A stretch of DNA of 64,000 nt from Cytobacillus oceanisediminis (GTDB lineage: Bacteria; Bacillota; Bacilli; Bacillales; Cytobacillaceae). The position numbers and the translations under genes are program-made. Positions 1-8,752 of the stretch are shown here, piece after piece; position 1 is the stretch's first letter, and every line of letters starts with the position of its first letter. The DNA lies in contig NZ_QGTW01000011.1 of the NCBI RefSeq assembly GCF_003182355.1, positions 142,975 to 206,974 of the forward strand, in the 5' to 3' direction. The notes under the pieces are model-generated. The model saw only the letters and a program-made list of their open reading frames with translations. It was not told the DNA's origin and made no database searches.

Positions 1-20
1 AATCTGCGATAAAGCGAATC
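1..20. repeat. Possible edge of a hairpin-array repeat
   Basis: The first bases of the window (AATCTGCGATAAAGCGAA) closely resemble the linker AATCTGCGGTAAAGTGAA that joins hairpins in the array at 2027-2608. This may be the end of another such array cut by the window edge. One partial match only, so weak. Confidence 0.3.
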
Positions 21-39
21 AAGATAAGTTGGTGAAAAT

Positions 40-1308
40 ATGAAATATGATGTAATTGTAATTGGCGGAGGGCCGTCAGGGCTAATGGCCGCCATTGGGG
101 CAGCCGAACAGAAAGCAAAGGTGCTTTTAATCGATAAAGGGGACAAGCTTGGCAGGAAGCTTGCGATTTCCGGCGGAGGCCGATGCAATGTCACAAATAG
201 GCTGCCAGTAGACGAAATCATTAAGCATATCCCTGGCAATGGACGATTTTTGTATAGCGCCTTCTCCCTTTTTAGCAATGAAGATATTATTAGGTTCTTT
301 GAAAATCTGGGCATTAAGCTGAAAGAAGAAGATCATGGGCGGATGTTCCCCGTAACAGATAAAGCCCAGTCTGTTGTCGATGCCTTGATTACAAGGCTAA
401 AAGAGTTGAAGGTGGATATTAAAACCAATAGCCCAATCCACGATGTCCATTATGAAAATGGCAGGGTGAAATCAGTAGAATTAAAAACAGGCGATGTTTA
501 TGATGCAGATGCTGTGGTTATTGCAGTCGGGGGAAAATCAGTTCCGCATACAGGTTCAACTGGTGATGGCTATGCGTGGGCGGAAAAAGCGGGCCATACG
601 ATAACCGATCTTTTCCCAACGGAGGTTCCATTAACCTCTTCAGAAAGGTTTATTAAAGAAAAAACCCTGCAGGGATTGTCGCTTAGAAGTGTGGCGCTTA
701 GTGTTTTGAATCCTAAAGGAAAAGCGCTTATCTCCCATAGGATGGATATGATTTTTACCCATTTCGGCATTAGCGGCCCAGCCGTTTTGCGCTGCAGTCA
801 GTATGTAGTAAAAGCAATGAAGAAATGGAACCTGAAAGAAGTTACAATGAATCTGGATGCAGTTCCAGATACAAAGGAAGAACCTTTATTCCAGGATGTT
901 TCAAAAATGATTAAGGATGAACCGAAGAAAAGCATAAAGAATCTTTTGAAAGGGCTTGTTCCCGAAAGATACTTGCTGTTTCTTCTTGACCAAAATGGAA
1001 TTGACCCATCTGCGCAGGGTGCCAATATCTCCAATGAAAAAGTCAGAAGCTTTGTAAAAGGCTGCAAATCCTTTCAGTTTACTGTTAACGGCACTTTGCC
1101 GCTTGATAAAGCTTTTGTTACCGGCGGTGGTGTATCCGTAAAAGAAGTTGAACCGCAAACGATGGCTTCGAAAATGATGAATGGCCTTTTTTTCTGCGGA
1201 GAAATCCTTGATATACACGGCTATACAGGCGGATACAATATTACATCCGCACTCGTAACAGGCAGACTTGCAGGGATTAACGCTGCAGGCTCCGCAAAAA
1301 ACATTTAG
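40..1308 (+). CDS. ytfP: HI0933/BaiN-family NAD(P)/FAD-dependent oxidoreductase
   Basis: Predicted cytosolic flavoprotein of 422 aa. The N-terminal dinucleotide-binding motif [10 protein letters not shown] (residues 9-18) and the following [16 protein letters not shown] segment (about 38-53) are signatures of the HI0933 family. A second FAD-contact region, [17 protein letters not shown], lies near the C-terminus. The family has a Rossmann FAD domain with an inserted substrate domain. Some members reduce steroid-derived or other enone substrates, but the B. subtilis YtfP substrate is not established. The ATG is preceded by GGTGA. Its position next to cse60, the rhodanese gene and leuS agrees with recalled B. 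subtilis order. Length is normal and the frame is intact. Confidence 0.9.
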   Translation: MKYDVIVIGGGPSGLMAAIGAAEQKAKVLLIDKGDKLGRKLAISGGGRCNVTNRLPVDEIIKHIPGNGRFLYSAFSLFSNEDIIRFFENLGIKLKEEDHGRMFPVTDKAQSVVDALITRLKELKVDIKTNSPIHDVHYENGRVKSVELKTGDVYDADAVVIAVGGKSVPHTGSTGDGYAWAEKAGHTITDLFPTEVPLTSSERFIKEKTLQGLSLRSVALSVLNPKGKALISHRMDMIFTHFGISGPAVLRCSQYVVKAMKKWNLKEVTMNLDAVPDTKEEPLFQDVSKMIKDEPKKSIKNLLKGLVPERYLLFLLDQNGIDPSAQGANISNEKVRSFVKGCKSFQFTVNGTLPLDKAFVTGGGVSVKEVEPQTMASKMMNGLFFCGEILDIHGYTGGYNITSALVTGRLAGINAAGSAKNI

Positions 1309-1316
1309 GAAAATTA

Positions 1317-1346
1317 GAGCCTGGTGCTTGCATGCATCAGGCTCTA
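1317..1346. terminator. Convergent terminator ytfP / cse60
   Basis: An inverted repeat, GAGCCTGGTGC / GCATCAGGCTC, directly follows the ytfP stop. The cse60 stop codon sits inside the right arm, so the hairpin probably serves both convergent genes. The T tract is weak. Confidence 0.6.
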
Positions 1347-1519
1347 TATATAACCATCGCAGAAAAACAGTAAATCTGCTCGTCTTCATCCTCTTGGACT
1401 GCTGCCACATTATATTTTATATCCAGCAGCTTTTTTTCCTCAATTTTTTCCAAAAAGTGGTTCATATCCTTTTCAAGATCCTTTTCATGTTCATGATCGA
1501 ATAATTTTACCTTAATCAC
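1337..1519 (-). CDS. cse60: Sporulation protein Cse60 homologue
   Basis: A 60-residue acidic protein beginning MIKVKLFDHEHEKDLEKDMN. Length and N-terminal pattern match Cse60, a small Bacillus protein of unknown mechanism known to be made under sigma-E in the mother cell. The start is GTG, preceded by AAAGGAAG at good spacing. I could not find a convincing sigma-E promoter in the roughly 40 bases upstream. It is convergent with ytfP and shares its terminator hairpin. The name rests on length and motif recall, so it is moderately sure. Confidence 0.7.
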   Translation of the reverse strand: MIKVKLFDHEHEKDLEKDMNHFLEKIEEKKLLDIKYNVAAVQEDEDEQIYCFSAMVIYRA

Positions 1520-1591
1520 AGGAAACTTCCTTTCTGGCTTTTAAAATTAGCTTTGACAATTTTCTTAATTTTTAAAATTAAAGATACAAAT

Positions 1592-1618
1592 AAAAACGAA
1601 GCCCTGTCGGCTCCGTTT
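1592..1618 (-). terminator. Terminator of the rhodanese gene
   Basis: Read on the minus strand, ACGGAGCC, a short loop and GGCTTCGT are followed by TTTTTATTT. It lies directly after the stop of the rhodanese gene. Confidence 0.75.
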
Positions 1619-1625
1619 TGGTTTG

Positions 1626-1931
1626 TTATTCAGTTTTTCCCTGCCAGTTCAACATACCGCCGACCATATTGCGGACCTTGTAGCCTTGGTCTTTCATATA
1701 ATGGCATACATTACCGCTGCGGCTGCCGGAGCGGCAAATGAAAATGTACTCAGTATCTTTATCAAATTTATCAAGGTTTTCTGGAATTGTCCCCATGCGG
1801 ATATGCTTCGCACCAGGAATCATACCGGATGCAACCTCATCATCTTCCCTTACATCAACAAGCTCAAGCTTCTCCCCTGCTTCAAGCTTCTTTTGCAACT
1901 CTTCTGTTGTAATTTCTTCAATATGATCCAT
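1626..1931 (-). CDS. ytwF: Single-domain rhodanese-like protein
   Basis: A 101-aa single rhodanese domain. The active-site loop CRSGSRSG carries the cysteine that would hold a persulfide, and LVDVREDDE is the conserved N-terminal strand. It probably moves sulfane sulfur or acts as a small sulfurtransferase in the cytosol; the physiological partner is unknown. The open frame extends upstream to 1994, but the ATG at 1931 is preceded by GAAAGGGTG and starts the domain correctly, so it is preferred. A good terminator follows. Position beside leuS and ytfP supports orthology with B. subtilis YtwF. Confidence 0.8.
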   Translation of the reverse strand: MDHIEEITTEELQKKLEAGEKLELVDVREDDEVASGMIPGAKHIRMGTIPENLDKFDKDTEYIFICRSGSRSGNVCHYMKDQGYKVRNMVGGMLNWQGKTE

Positions 1932-2026
1932 TACTAACACCCTTTCTATAAAGCTTATAAATACCAGGCATGTAGCATTGATAAATGCCGCCACTCCTAT
2001 AATACCCTATATGGCACAAAAAATAT

Positions 2027-2608
2027 AAAGTTCAGCTTTCTTTATGGAGTGGTTTTCTCCATAAAGATTAGCTGAACTTATCGGGCATTTACGGACAGTT
2101 GGGCTGTTGATATTATTTTAGATCGATATCTGTATTCAGCCCTTACTGTCCGTTAATCTGCGGTAAAGTGAAACTCCTTTGCGGGTGTTTTTTCCGCAAA
2201 GGTTAGTTTCACTTATCGGGCCTTTACAGGCAGTTGGCTGATGCTCTCTATTTTACATGGCAATATGCCAATCTTCAGCCTTACTGCCTGTTAATCGCGG
2301 TAAAGTTCAGCTTTCTTTATGGAGTGGTTTTCTCCATAAAGATTAGCTGAACTTATCGGGCATTTACGGACAGTTTGGCTGTTGATATTATTTTAGATCG
2401 ATATCTGTATTCAGCCCTTACTGTCCGTTAATCTGCGGTAAAGTGAAACTCCTTTGCGGGTGTTTTTTCCGCAAAGGTTAGTTTCACTTATCGGGCTTTT
2501 ACAGGCAGTTAGCTGATGCTCTCTTTTTTTAAAAAGCACTTCCCAATCTTCAGCCCTACTGCCTGTTAATCTGCGGTAAACCGAAACTTCCTGCGGGGAT
2601 TTTCATCT
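2027..2608. repeat. Tandem array of covarying hairpins (two 275-bp copies plus a truncated unit)
   Basis: Eight hairpins in series. Type A hairpins have outer stems GTTCAGCT/AGCTGAAC or GTGAAACT/AGTTTCAC around an inner stem. Type B have ACGGACAGT/ACTGTCCGT or ACAGGCAGT/ACTGCCTGT. They alternate A-B-A-B, joined by constant linkers TTATCGGGC (after A) and TTAATCTGCGGTAAA (after B). The four-hairpin block repeats with an offset of 275 bp (2031 versus 2306). Stem sequences differ between units but pairing is kept. The array breaks off inside a ninth, type A hairpin near 2608. There is no coding potential. Confidence 0.85.
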
Positions 2609-2740
2609 TCGCTACTATAATTCAAAGTTGCTAATATTTTTTAAAAGCTGCTAATAAATGTACTGAAGTTGCTAATATTTTTTAAAAGTTGCTAATAAAG
2701 AGGACAAAGTTGCTAATAAATTGTTGAAACTACTAAAAAC
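2608..2740. repeat. Phased GCTAAT motif array
   Basis: The core GCTAAT, usually as AGTTGCTAATA, recurs at 2630, 2650, 2671, 2691 and 2712, with degenerate copies near 2611 and 2731. Spacing is 20-21 nt, with AT-rich variable spacers. It abuts the truncated hairpin array. No gene is seen here. Confidence 0.75.
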
Positions 2741-2804
2741 CATAATAAACCGCCCTAATAAAGGGCTTGAGACGCCTTTACCATATGATTCAAATTCCAA
2801 TAAT

Positions 2805-2843
2805 CAAAAAACCACCCCTTTCTCTAAAAAAAGAGGTGGTTTT
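2805..2843 (-). terminator. leuS terminator
   Basis: On the minus strand AAAACCACC, an AT-rich loop and GGTGGTTTTTTG form a strong hairpin with a T tract just after the leuS stop. Confidence 0.85.
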
Positions 2844-2855
2844 AGCTAAAAATTC

Positions 2856-5273
2856 TTAATTGGCAACGATATTTACAAGTTTACCTGGAACGGCAATAAC
2901 TTTGCGGACAGTTTTTCCGTCAATTTGCTCTTTTACCTTGTCATCGCCCATTGCGATCTGCTCCAATAGATCTTTTTTGGCATCTGCAGGCACCATAAGC
3001 TTTGCTTTTACTTTTCCATTGATTTGGATAACGATTTCTACTTCGTCGTCAACCATTTTCGCTTCATCAAATGCTGGCCATGCTTCATAGGCAATGGAAC
3101 CGCTGTGGCCAAGTTTTGACCAAAGCTCTTCGGAAATATGAGGAGCAATTGGCGAAAGCATTTTTACAAAGCCTTCAACATAGCTCTTTGGAAGGACAGT
3201 AGCTTTATATGCTTCATTTATAAATACCATCATTTGCGAAATGGCTGTATTGAAGCGCAATCCTTCGTAGTCCTCAGTTACCTTTTTAACGGTTTGGTGG
3301 TAAACCTTTTCTAAATTCGTGCCTTCTTCAGTGTCTTGGATTTTCGGGCTTACTTCGCCATTTTCTTCAACAAATAAGCGCCAGATGCGGTCAAGGAATC
3401 TTCTTGATCCGTCCAAACCATTTGTAGACCAGGCAATGGATGCTTCAAGCGGCCCCATGAACATTTCGTATAGACGAAGTGTGTCCGCGCCGTGGCTGGA
3501 AACTATCTCATCCGGATTAACTACATTGCCTTTAGATTTACTCATTTTTTCATTATTTTCACCAAGGATCATCCCCTGGTTGAATAGCTTTTGGAAAGGC
3601 TCTTTCGTCTGGACAACGCCTACATCATAAAGGACCTTATGCCAGAAGCGGGCATATAGAAGGTGAAGAACCGCGTGTTCTGCTCCTCCGATATAAATAT
3701 CAACCGGAAGCCATTCTTTTAATTTTTCAGGGTCTGCAAGGGCTTCGCTATTTTTAGGATCAATATAGCGAAGATAGTACCAGCAGCTGCCCGCCCATTG
3801 CGGCATTGTGTTTGTTTCCCTGCGGCCTTTTTTGCCTGTTTCAGGATCCACAACGTTAACCCACTCATCAATATTGGCTAATGGAGATTCTCCTGTTCCG
3901 GACGGTTTAATTTCCGTTGTTTTTGGAAGCACCAATGGCAGCTGATCATCCGGAACGGCTGTCATTGTGCCGTCTTCCCAATGGATAATTGGGATCGGCT
4001 CTCCCCAATAACGCTGACGGCTGAATAGCCAGTCACGCAAGCGGTAAGTAACCTTTTTCGTTCCAATGCCTTTTTCTTCAAGCCATGCAATCATCTTTTC
4101 AATGGCCTCTTCTTTGTTTAAGCCATTAAGAAAATCAGAGTTTACATGCTCGCCGTCCCCAGTGTAGGCTTCCTTCTCCACATCTCCGCCAGCAACTACC
4201 TCTTTAATTGGAAGATCAAATTGCTTGGCAAACTCATAATCGCGTTCGTCATGAGCCGGAACAGCCATTATTGCGCCAGTACCATAGCTTACTAGAACAT
4301 AGTCAGCAATCCAGATTGGCATTTTTTCGCCATTAACCGGATTGGTGGCATAGGCACCTGTAAATACTCCTGTTTTTTCTTTAGCCAAATCAGTACGCTC
4401 AAGATCGCTCTTGCTCTTTACTTTGTCAATGTAAGCCTGAACTGCCTCTCGCTGCCCATCTGATGTGATTTTATCAACAAGCGTATGCTCTGGAGCAAGA
4501 ACAGCATAAGTTGCTCCGTATAATGTGTCAGGTCGTGTTGTGAATACAGTGAACGTGCCGTCATGGCCTTCAATATTGAACGTTACTTCTGCTCCTTCAG
4601 AACGGCCGATCCAGTTTCGCTGCATATCCTTAAGGCTCTCCGGCCAGTCCAATAAATCTAGGTCCTCAAGCAGGCGATCCGCATAAGCCGTAATCTTCAG
4701 CATCCACTGTCTCATTGGCCGGCGCTCTACCGGATGGCCGCCGCGCTCACTCTTTCCGTCAATTACCTCTTCATTGGCAAGAACAGTTCCCAATGCGGGG
4801 CACCAGTTAACAGCGACTTCATCAATATAAGCAAGCCCTTTTTCATAAAGCTTTAAGAAAATCCATTGTGTCCATTTATAATATTCTGGATCTGTTGTAT
4901 TCACTTCACGATCCCAATCGTATGAAAAACCTAGGGCTTTAATCTGGCGGCGGAATGTATTGATATTCTGCTCTGTAAATTCTGCAGGATCATTTCCAGT
5001 ATCAAGCGCATATTGCTCTGCTGGCAAACCAAATGCATCCCAGCCCATTGGGTGAAGAACATTATAGCCCTGCATCCGCTTCATGCGGGAAAGGATATCT
5101 GTTGCTGTATAGCCTTCCGGATGGCCAACATGAAGGCCAGCACCGGAGGGGTATGGGAACATATCAAGTGCATAAAACTTGCGCTTGCCTTTATCTTCAG
5201 TCGTTTTGAATGTTTTATTTTCGTCCCAGTAGCTTTGCCACTTTTTTTCAATCTCCTGGTGATTAAAACTCAT
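2856..5273 (-). CDS. leuS: Leucyl-tRNA synthetase
   Basis: Class Ia aminoacyl-tRNA synthetase of 805 aa, the usual bacterial length. It attaches leucine to tRNA-Leu using ATP. The HIGH-type signature appears as HVGH (residues 48-51) and the KMSKSKGN loop lies in the C-terminal half of the catalytic domain. The inserted editing domain shows the threonine-rich [13 protein letters not shown] segment. The start ATG is preceded by AGGAGGAAAC. The gene is controlled by the T-box leader at 5577-5812. About 300 nt separate the T-box terminator from the start codon, and this space holds a dispersed repeat. Confidence 0.98.
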   Translation of the reverse strand: MSFNHQEIEKKWQSYWDENKTFKTTEDKGKRKFYALDMFPYPSGAGLHVGHPEGYTATDILSRMKRMQGYNVLHPMGWDAFGLPAEQYALDTGNDPAEFTEQNINTFRRQIKALGFSYDWDREVNTTDPEYYKWTQWIFLKLYEKGLAYIDEVAVNWCPALGTVLANEEVIDGKSERGGHPVERRPMRQWMLKITAYADRLLEDLDLLDWPESLKDMQRNWIGRSEGAEVTFNIEGHDGTFTVFTTRPDTLYGATYAVLAPEHTLVDKITSDGQREAVQAYIDKVKSKSDLERTDLAKEKTGVFTGAYATNPVNGEKMPIWIADYVLVSYGTGAIMAVPAHDERDYEFAKQFDLPIKEVVAGGDVEKEAYTGDGEHVNSDFLNGLNKEEAIEKMIAWLEEKGIGTKKVTYRLRDWLFSRQRYWGEPIPIIHWEDGTMTAVPDDQLPLVLPKTTEIKPSGTGESPLANIDEWVNVVDPETGKKGRRETNTMPQWAGSCWYYLRYIDPKNSEALADPEKLKEWLPVDIYIGGAEHAVLHLLYARFWHKVLYDVGVVQTKEPFQKLFNQGMILGENNEKMSKSKGNVVNPDEIVSSHGADTLRLYEMFMGPLEASIAWSTNGLDGSRRFLDRIWRLFVEENGEVSPKIQDTEEGTNLEKVYHQTVKKVTEDYEGLRFNTAISQMMVFINEAYKATVLPKSYVEGFVKMLSPIAPHISEELWSKLGHSGSIAYEAWPAFDEAKMVDDEVEIVIQINGKVKAKLMVPADAKKDLLEQIAMGDDKVKEQIDGKTVRKVIAVPGKLVNIVAN

Positions 5274-5295
5274 CTTTGTTTCCTCCTAATATCAG

Positions 5296-5540
5296 AAAGT
5301 GCAGGGCGCCCGCTTATCCAAAGGACCGAAGACTAAACCCGCCGCGTCCTGTGGCAACGTCTGCATGACCCGCATCCTCCCAAAAGCTGCCGATTTTGGC
5401 CGTGCGATGTTTTACTGACGAAGCCTTCCTTATCCTGCGGGTCTCAAGCATAGGATGAGCCCGCGGCAAGGCTGTTCTTTAACCTTTTTGACGGATTGTC
5501 TTATGACCTCGAGCTGATGGTGCACGGGGCTAGACTACCT
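5296..5540. repeat. Dispersed intergenic repeat (family B) in the leuS leader
   Basis: The right end, CTTATGACCTCGAG and then GGGGCTAGAC, matches the right ends of copies at 22296-22419 and 35817-36115. The left end carries GGGCGCCCGC. An internal CGTCCTGTGGCAACGTCTG is shared, in inverted orientation, with the copy at 35817-36115. It is non-coding. The element fills the 5' untranslated region between the T-box terminator and leuS. Confidence 0.65.
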
Positions 5541-5576
5541 TCTGACTTCAAAAATTTGTACTTCATTTTCTTTAAA

Positions 5577-5812
5577 TAAAAAAACCTCTCATCCCAATAA
5601 AGGGACGAGAGGATTATGTATAAATCTCCCGCGGTACCACCCACATTAGTGACCATGTCACTCGCTTCATTCATCCTTAACGCGGAATACGGCAAGCATT
5701 ACTGCTACTTCACACTTGCTGCTCAAAGGCGAGTTCATGATGTGCCCGGCTGACTTGCACCGTCCGTCAACTCTCTAAAATCGGGCTGAAGCACCATTAC
5801 TATTCCTTATCT
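5577..5812 (-). promoter_or_regulatory. T-box leader, leucine (CUC specifier)
   Basis: On the minus strand the leader holds AGAGAGTTGACGG and GGTGCAAG of stem I, the specifier GAACTCGCC (codon CTC at 5731-5733), and the highly conserved T-box GGGTGGTACCGCGG at 5629-5642. The terminator CCTCTCGTCCC / GGGATGAGAGG plus a T tract follows at 5577-5612. Uncharged tRNA-Leu with a GAG anticodon is expected to pair with the specifier and the T-box and favour antitermination, raising leuS expression under leucine starvation. Confidence 0.95.
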
Positions 5813-6254
5813 AAGCATTTCGATATATATAAGAATATAGCTATTGTAATAAATTTCCCGCCAGGATGCAAGTAGGCTTACCCTGACAGGAAATTTAATA
5901 TCTAGAATATGCAGTGACCATCGATTAGGTGCACAATCTTTTACCAAAATTCAGTAAAAAAACTTCCACCCTGCCATTGCTCAGTGTCCCCCTAAATCAA
6001 CTATAAATCAGCAAGATGCGAATGAAAGAACAATAGAAAAATCACCATAATAGGAACTGAATCCGCCTATGCAATGCGGGCCTTTTATCACGCATTCGGC
6101 GTATGGTATATTTGCAGGATTTCACTATTCACCATTATGCCCACATGTTCTGCTGTTTTATTCAATCCTGGATCAATAGCAAAAGAGAGCATGGCCACTC
6201 TTTAATATGTAGCAATTTTGATTGGTGGTTCAAAGGACTTTAATAGGCCCCCTA
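5813..6254. other. Intergenic stretch, no gene recognised
   Basis: It separates the bdhA gene from the leuS leader. The only clear structure is an imperfect inverted repeat at about 5850-5894, AAATTTCC and CCAGG facing CCTG and GGAAATTT, without a T tract. The leuS promoter must lie at its left end but no convincing -35/-10 pair could be chosen. Confidence 0.5.
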
Positions 6255-7031
6255 TTATTGAATTGTATAGCCTCCATCAATAACTGCCGCTTGGCCCGTA
6301 ATCCCTTTTGCTGCTTCTCCAGCAAGGAAAATCGCATAGTCGGCAATTTCTTCAACAGTTAAAAGCCTTTTTTGCGGCACTAATGGATAAATAACTTCTT
6401 CAAGCGCTTTTTCAAGCGGTACATTTCTCGTTTTAGCCAGGTCATTCAGCTGATTTCTTACAAGGGGAGTATCTACATAGCCAGGACAAATCGCATTTAC
6501 GGTAATGCCGTCTTCGGCTGCCTCCAGTGCAGCAACTTTCGTAAGGCCAATTACTCCATGCTTCGCGCTGTTATAAGCAGCTTTTCCTGCAAATCCTACC
6601 AATCCATTGATGGAAGCCATATTGATGATTCTACCGGATTTTTGTTTTTTCATAACAGGCATGGCATGCTTAATTGCTACGAATGGAGCCGTCAGCATGA
6701 CCTTAATGAGAAACTCAAACTTTTCAGTTGGAAAATCCTCAATAAATGAAACATGCTGCAGTCCCGCGTTATTGATCAGGACATCCAGCGTGCCAAAATG
6801 GCTGACTGTATCCTGGATTGCCTCTTGTATTTCCTTTTCAGAAGTAACATCGCATTTTAGGCCAATCGCTTCGTACCCTTCACTCTTCAGAGTCTCTGCA
6901 GCTTTTTTGACGGCGTCCTCCTGGATATCTGTCAAAACAATTTTAGACCCATTTTCAGCAAACCTTTTTCCAATTTCATAGCCAATCCCCTGGGCTGCAC
7001 CTGTTATGAAAACTACTTTATTCTGTACCAT
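6255..7031 (-). CDS. D-3-hydroxybutyrate dehydrogenase (SDR family)
   Basis: A 258-aa short-chain dehydrogenase. The cofactor motif GAAQGIG (residues 11-17), NNAG (87-90), catalytic Ser140, Tyr153 and Lys157 (YNSAK) are all present. Overall pattern (LINNAGLQHVSFIEDFP, NMASINGLVGFAGKAAY, ITVNAICPGYVDTPLV) is that of D-beta-hydroxybutyrate dehydrogenase, which oxidises 3-hydroxybutyrate to acetoacetate with NAD. It lies 56 nt downstream of a GntP-type permease in the same orientation, with a small GGGGC/GCCCC hairpin in the gap. The pair looks like an uptake and oxidation module under the sigma-54 promoter at 8526-8543. Another SDR substrate is possible, but the neighbours favour hydroxybutyrate. 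Confidence 0.85.
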   Translation of the reverse strand: MVQNKVVFITGAAQGIGYEIGKRFAENGSKIVLTDIQEDAVKKAAETLKSEGYEAIGLKCDVTSEKEIQEAIQDTVSHFGTLDVLINNAGLQHVSFIEDFPTEKFEFLIKVMLTAPFVAIKHAMPVMKKQKSGRIINMASINGLVGFAGKAAYNSAKHGVIGLTKVAALEAAEDGITVNAICPGYVDTPLVRNQLNDLAKTRNVPLEKALEEVIYPLVPQKRLLTVEEIADYAIFLAGEAAKGITGQAAVIDGGYTIQ

Positions 7032-7087
7032 GATAAGCTCCTTTCAAAAACAAAGCTGGGGCCCGATTGGATGAGCCCCTGCCTAAT

Positions 7088-8407
7088 TTAGATTCCAAGT
7101 CCAAGAGAGAACAAGACAATAGCTAATGCAAGACCGATTAGCGGAACAATAACCGTAACAGCTGCTACTGCTCCATATGCAGCCTGGTGGGTTTCGCCGC
7201 AGATCGCCCTGACAGTGGTAACAACATAGCCATTATGCGGCAGAGAGTCGAGGGCACCTGATGAAATGGCTACTGTTCTGTGGAGGGCTTCCGCATTGAC
7301 ACCCATATCCATATAATGCGGCGCCAATATTGGCAATGCAATTGCCTGGCCCCCTGAAGCCGAACCGGTCATACCGGCAATTACACTGACAGCAATAGCC
7401 CCTCCAATCAGCGGGCTTCCAGGGATGTTTGTCATCATATCTACTGCTGTTGCAAAAGCAGGCACTGCCTTGGCAACTCCTCCAAATCCTACTACTGCAG
7501 CGGTATTACCGATAGCGATTAGTGCGCCAAGCGTTCCATCAGACACAGCATTCCAGAAGTTCGTAAAGTACTTGCGGTTTAACAAATAAGTAGCAATGAC
7601 ACCGCCCAATAACGCAAGAATAAGTGCAGATTGTTTAAGAGAATCATGGAATACAAAAGAAATAATCAATACGACGATTAATGGCACAACACCCATGAAT
7701 GGATGCGGCAACTCTTTATTTTCAGTAACAGGATCCTGCTTGCGTGATTCGAAGGTTTCTCCTTTGTTCACAGCCTTCGTGATCATGCGCTTCAGCCACC
7801 AATAACCAAATATCATCATAAACACAGCTACGATTAAACTAACTTCCCATCCAGCATATGGAGTTGTTCCAAGATACTCTATTGGAATCCAGTTTTGGAT
7901 CTCCGGGGACCCCGCAGATGTCATGGTGAAAGTTACGGAACCAAAGGCAAGCGCTGCAGGAATAAACCTTCTAGGAAGATTAGCCTGCTTAAATAAACTC
8001 AATGCCATTGGATATACGGAAAAAGCAACTACGAACAAGCTGACGCCTCCGTAAGTTAAGATCGCACAGGAAGCGACAATGGCAAGTACCGCGTATTTCA
8101 TGCCCAGCTTATCAACCACCATTTTTGATACACTGTCAGCCGCTCCGCTATCCTCCATTACTTTCCCAAAAATTGCCCCCAATAGGAACATTAAGTACCA
8201 TGAAGTGACGAAACCTGAAAAACCGGACATATAATTCCCGACCAGATTAGCCTCTCCTTCACCAGCCAGTTGCGGAAACAGCGGCATACCGCTAAAAACA
8301 GCTACAAACAGTGCGGACAATGGCCCTACAACCAAAAGGTTCATCCCCCGCATGGTTAAGAAAATCAGCAGGGCAAGCCCGCCTATTAGACCGATCATAC
8401 TTAGCAT
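7088..8407 (-). CDS. GntP-family permease, likely 3-hydroxybutyrate or related acid uptake
   Basis: A 439-aa, very hydrophobic protein with roughly a dozen membrane segments. It fits the GntP/gluconate-citrate permease type, seen in conserved stretches such as GSVTFTMTSAGSPEIQNWIP and MTGSASGGQAIALPIL. Members next to hydroxybutyrate dehydrogenases are usually taken as hydroxybutyrate permeases. The ATG is preceded by AAAGGGGGAAAT. It is the first gene after the -24/-12 promoter at 8526-8543 and is followed by the dehydrogenase. The substrate is inferred from context only. Confidence 0.8.
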   Translation of the reverse strand: MLSMIGLIGGLALLIFLTMRGMNLLVVGPLSALFVAVFSGMPLFPQLAGEGEANLVGNYMSGFSGFVTSWYLMFLLGAIFGKVMEDSGAADSVSKMVVDKLGMKYAVLAIVASCAILTYGGVSLFVVAFSVYPMALSLFKQANLPRRFIPAALAFGSVTFTMTSAGSPEIQNWIPIEYLGTTPYAGWEVSLIVAVFMMIFGYWWLKRMITKAVNKGETFESRKQDPVTENKELPHPFMGVVPLIVVLIISFVFHDSLKQSALILALLGGVIATYLLNRKYFTNFWNAVSDGTLGALIAIGNTAAVVGFGGVAKAVPAFATAVDMMTNIPGSPLIGGAIAVSVIAGMTGSASGGQAIALPILAPHYMDMGVNAEALHRTVAISSGALDSLPHNGYVVTTVRAICGETHQAAYGAVAAVTVIVPLIGLALAIVLFSLGLGI

Positions 8408-8525
8408 TGTATTTCCCCCTTTATTCTTAAATAGAAAAAAAACTAATTGGCACCCTCCCTCTTGTAACCGCTTGCAAAATAAGCTGAACGTCGTTTTACG
8501 AAAGTTGCTTATTTGCGAATTAATG

Positions 8526-8543
8526 TTGCAAGAAACATGCCAA
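8526..8543 (-). promoter_or_regulatory. Sigma-54 (-24/-12) promoter
   Basis: Minus-strand TTGGCATGTTTCTTGCAA matches the sigma-54 consensus TGGCA-N-TTGCA with the correct 5-base spacing between the blocks. It lies 119 nt upstream of the permease start. The neighbouring gene on the other side encodes a sigma-54 activator, which strengthens the call. Confidence 0.88.
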
Positions 8544-8593
8544 AATGAATCACTTTATAGAAAGAGGGATAATGAATAATTTATGAATCTTTT

Positions 8594-8609
8594 TTCCGGA
8601 ATTCTGGAA
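8594..8609. promoter_or_regulatory. Candidate activator binding palindrome
   Basis: TTCCGGAATTCTGGAA is a near-perfect palindrome about 50 bp upstream of the -24 element. A second inverted repeat, AATGGC and GCCATT, follows at 8616-8633. The hairpin at 8698-8747 carries a related TCTGGAAT/ATTCCGGA core. Any of these could be the upstream activating site for the adjacent Fis-type regulator. Confidence 0.5.
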
Positions 8610-8697
8610 TGGGTAAATGGCAAGTCAGCCATTATACTAGACAAGTTTTCAGATAATTATGTCTACACCTTAGTTTTTTAAAAATAAAATTACTAGA

Positions 8698-8747
8698 ATG
8701 AAAATAGTCCATAGATCTGGAATAGATTCCGGATTTATGGACTATTT
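8698..8747 (-). terminator. Long hairpin after the sigma-54 regulator gene
   Basis: Arms AAATAGTCCATA and TATGGACTATTT enclose a further paired core, giving a stem of about 22 bp with few mismatches, then TTTT. It probably ends the regulator transcript. Its core TCTGGAAT/ATTCCGGA also resembles the palindrome at 8594, so it could double as a binding site. Confidence 0.65.
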
Positions 8748-8752
8748 GACTC

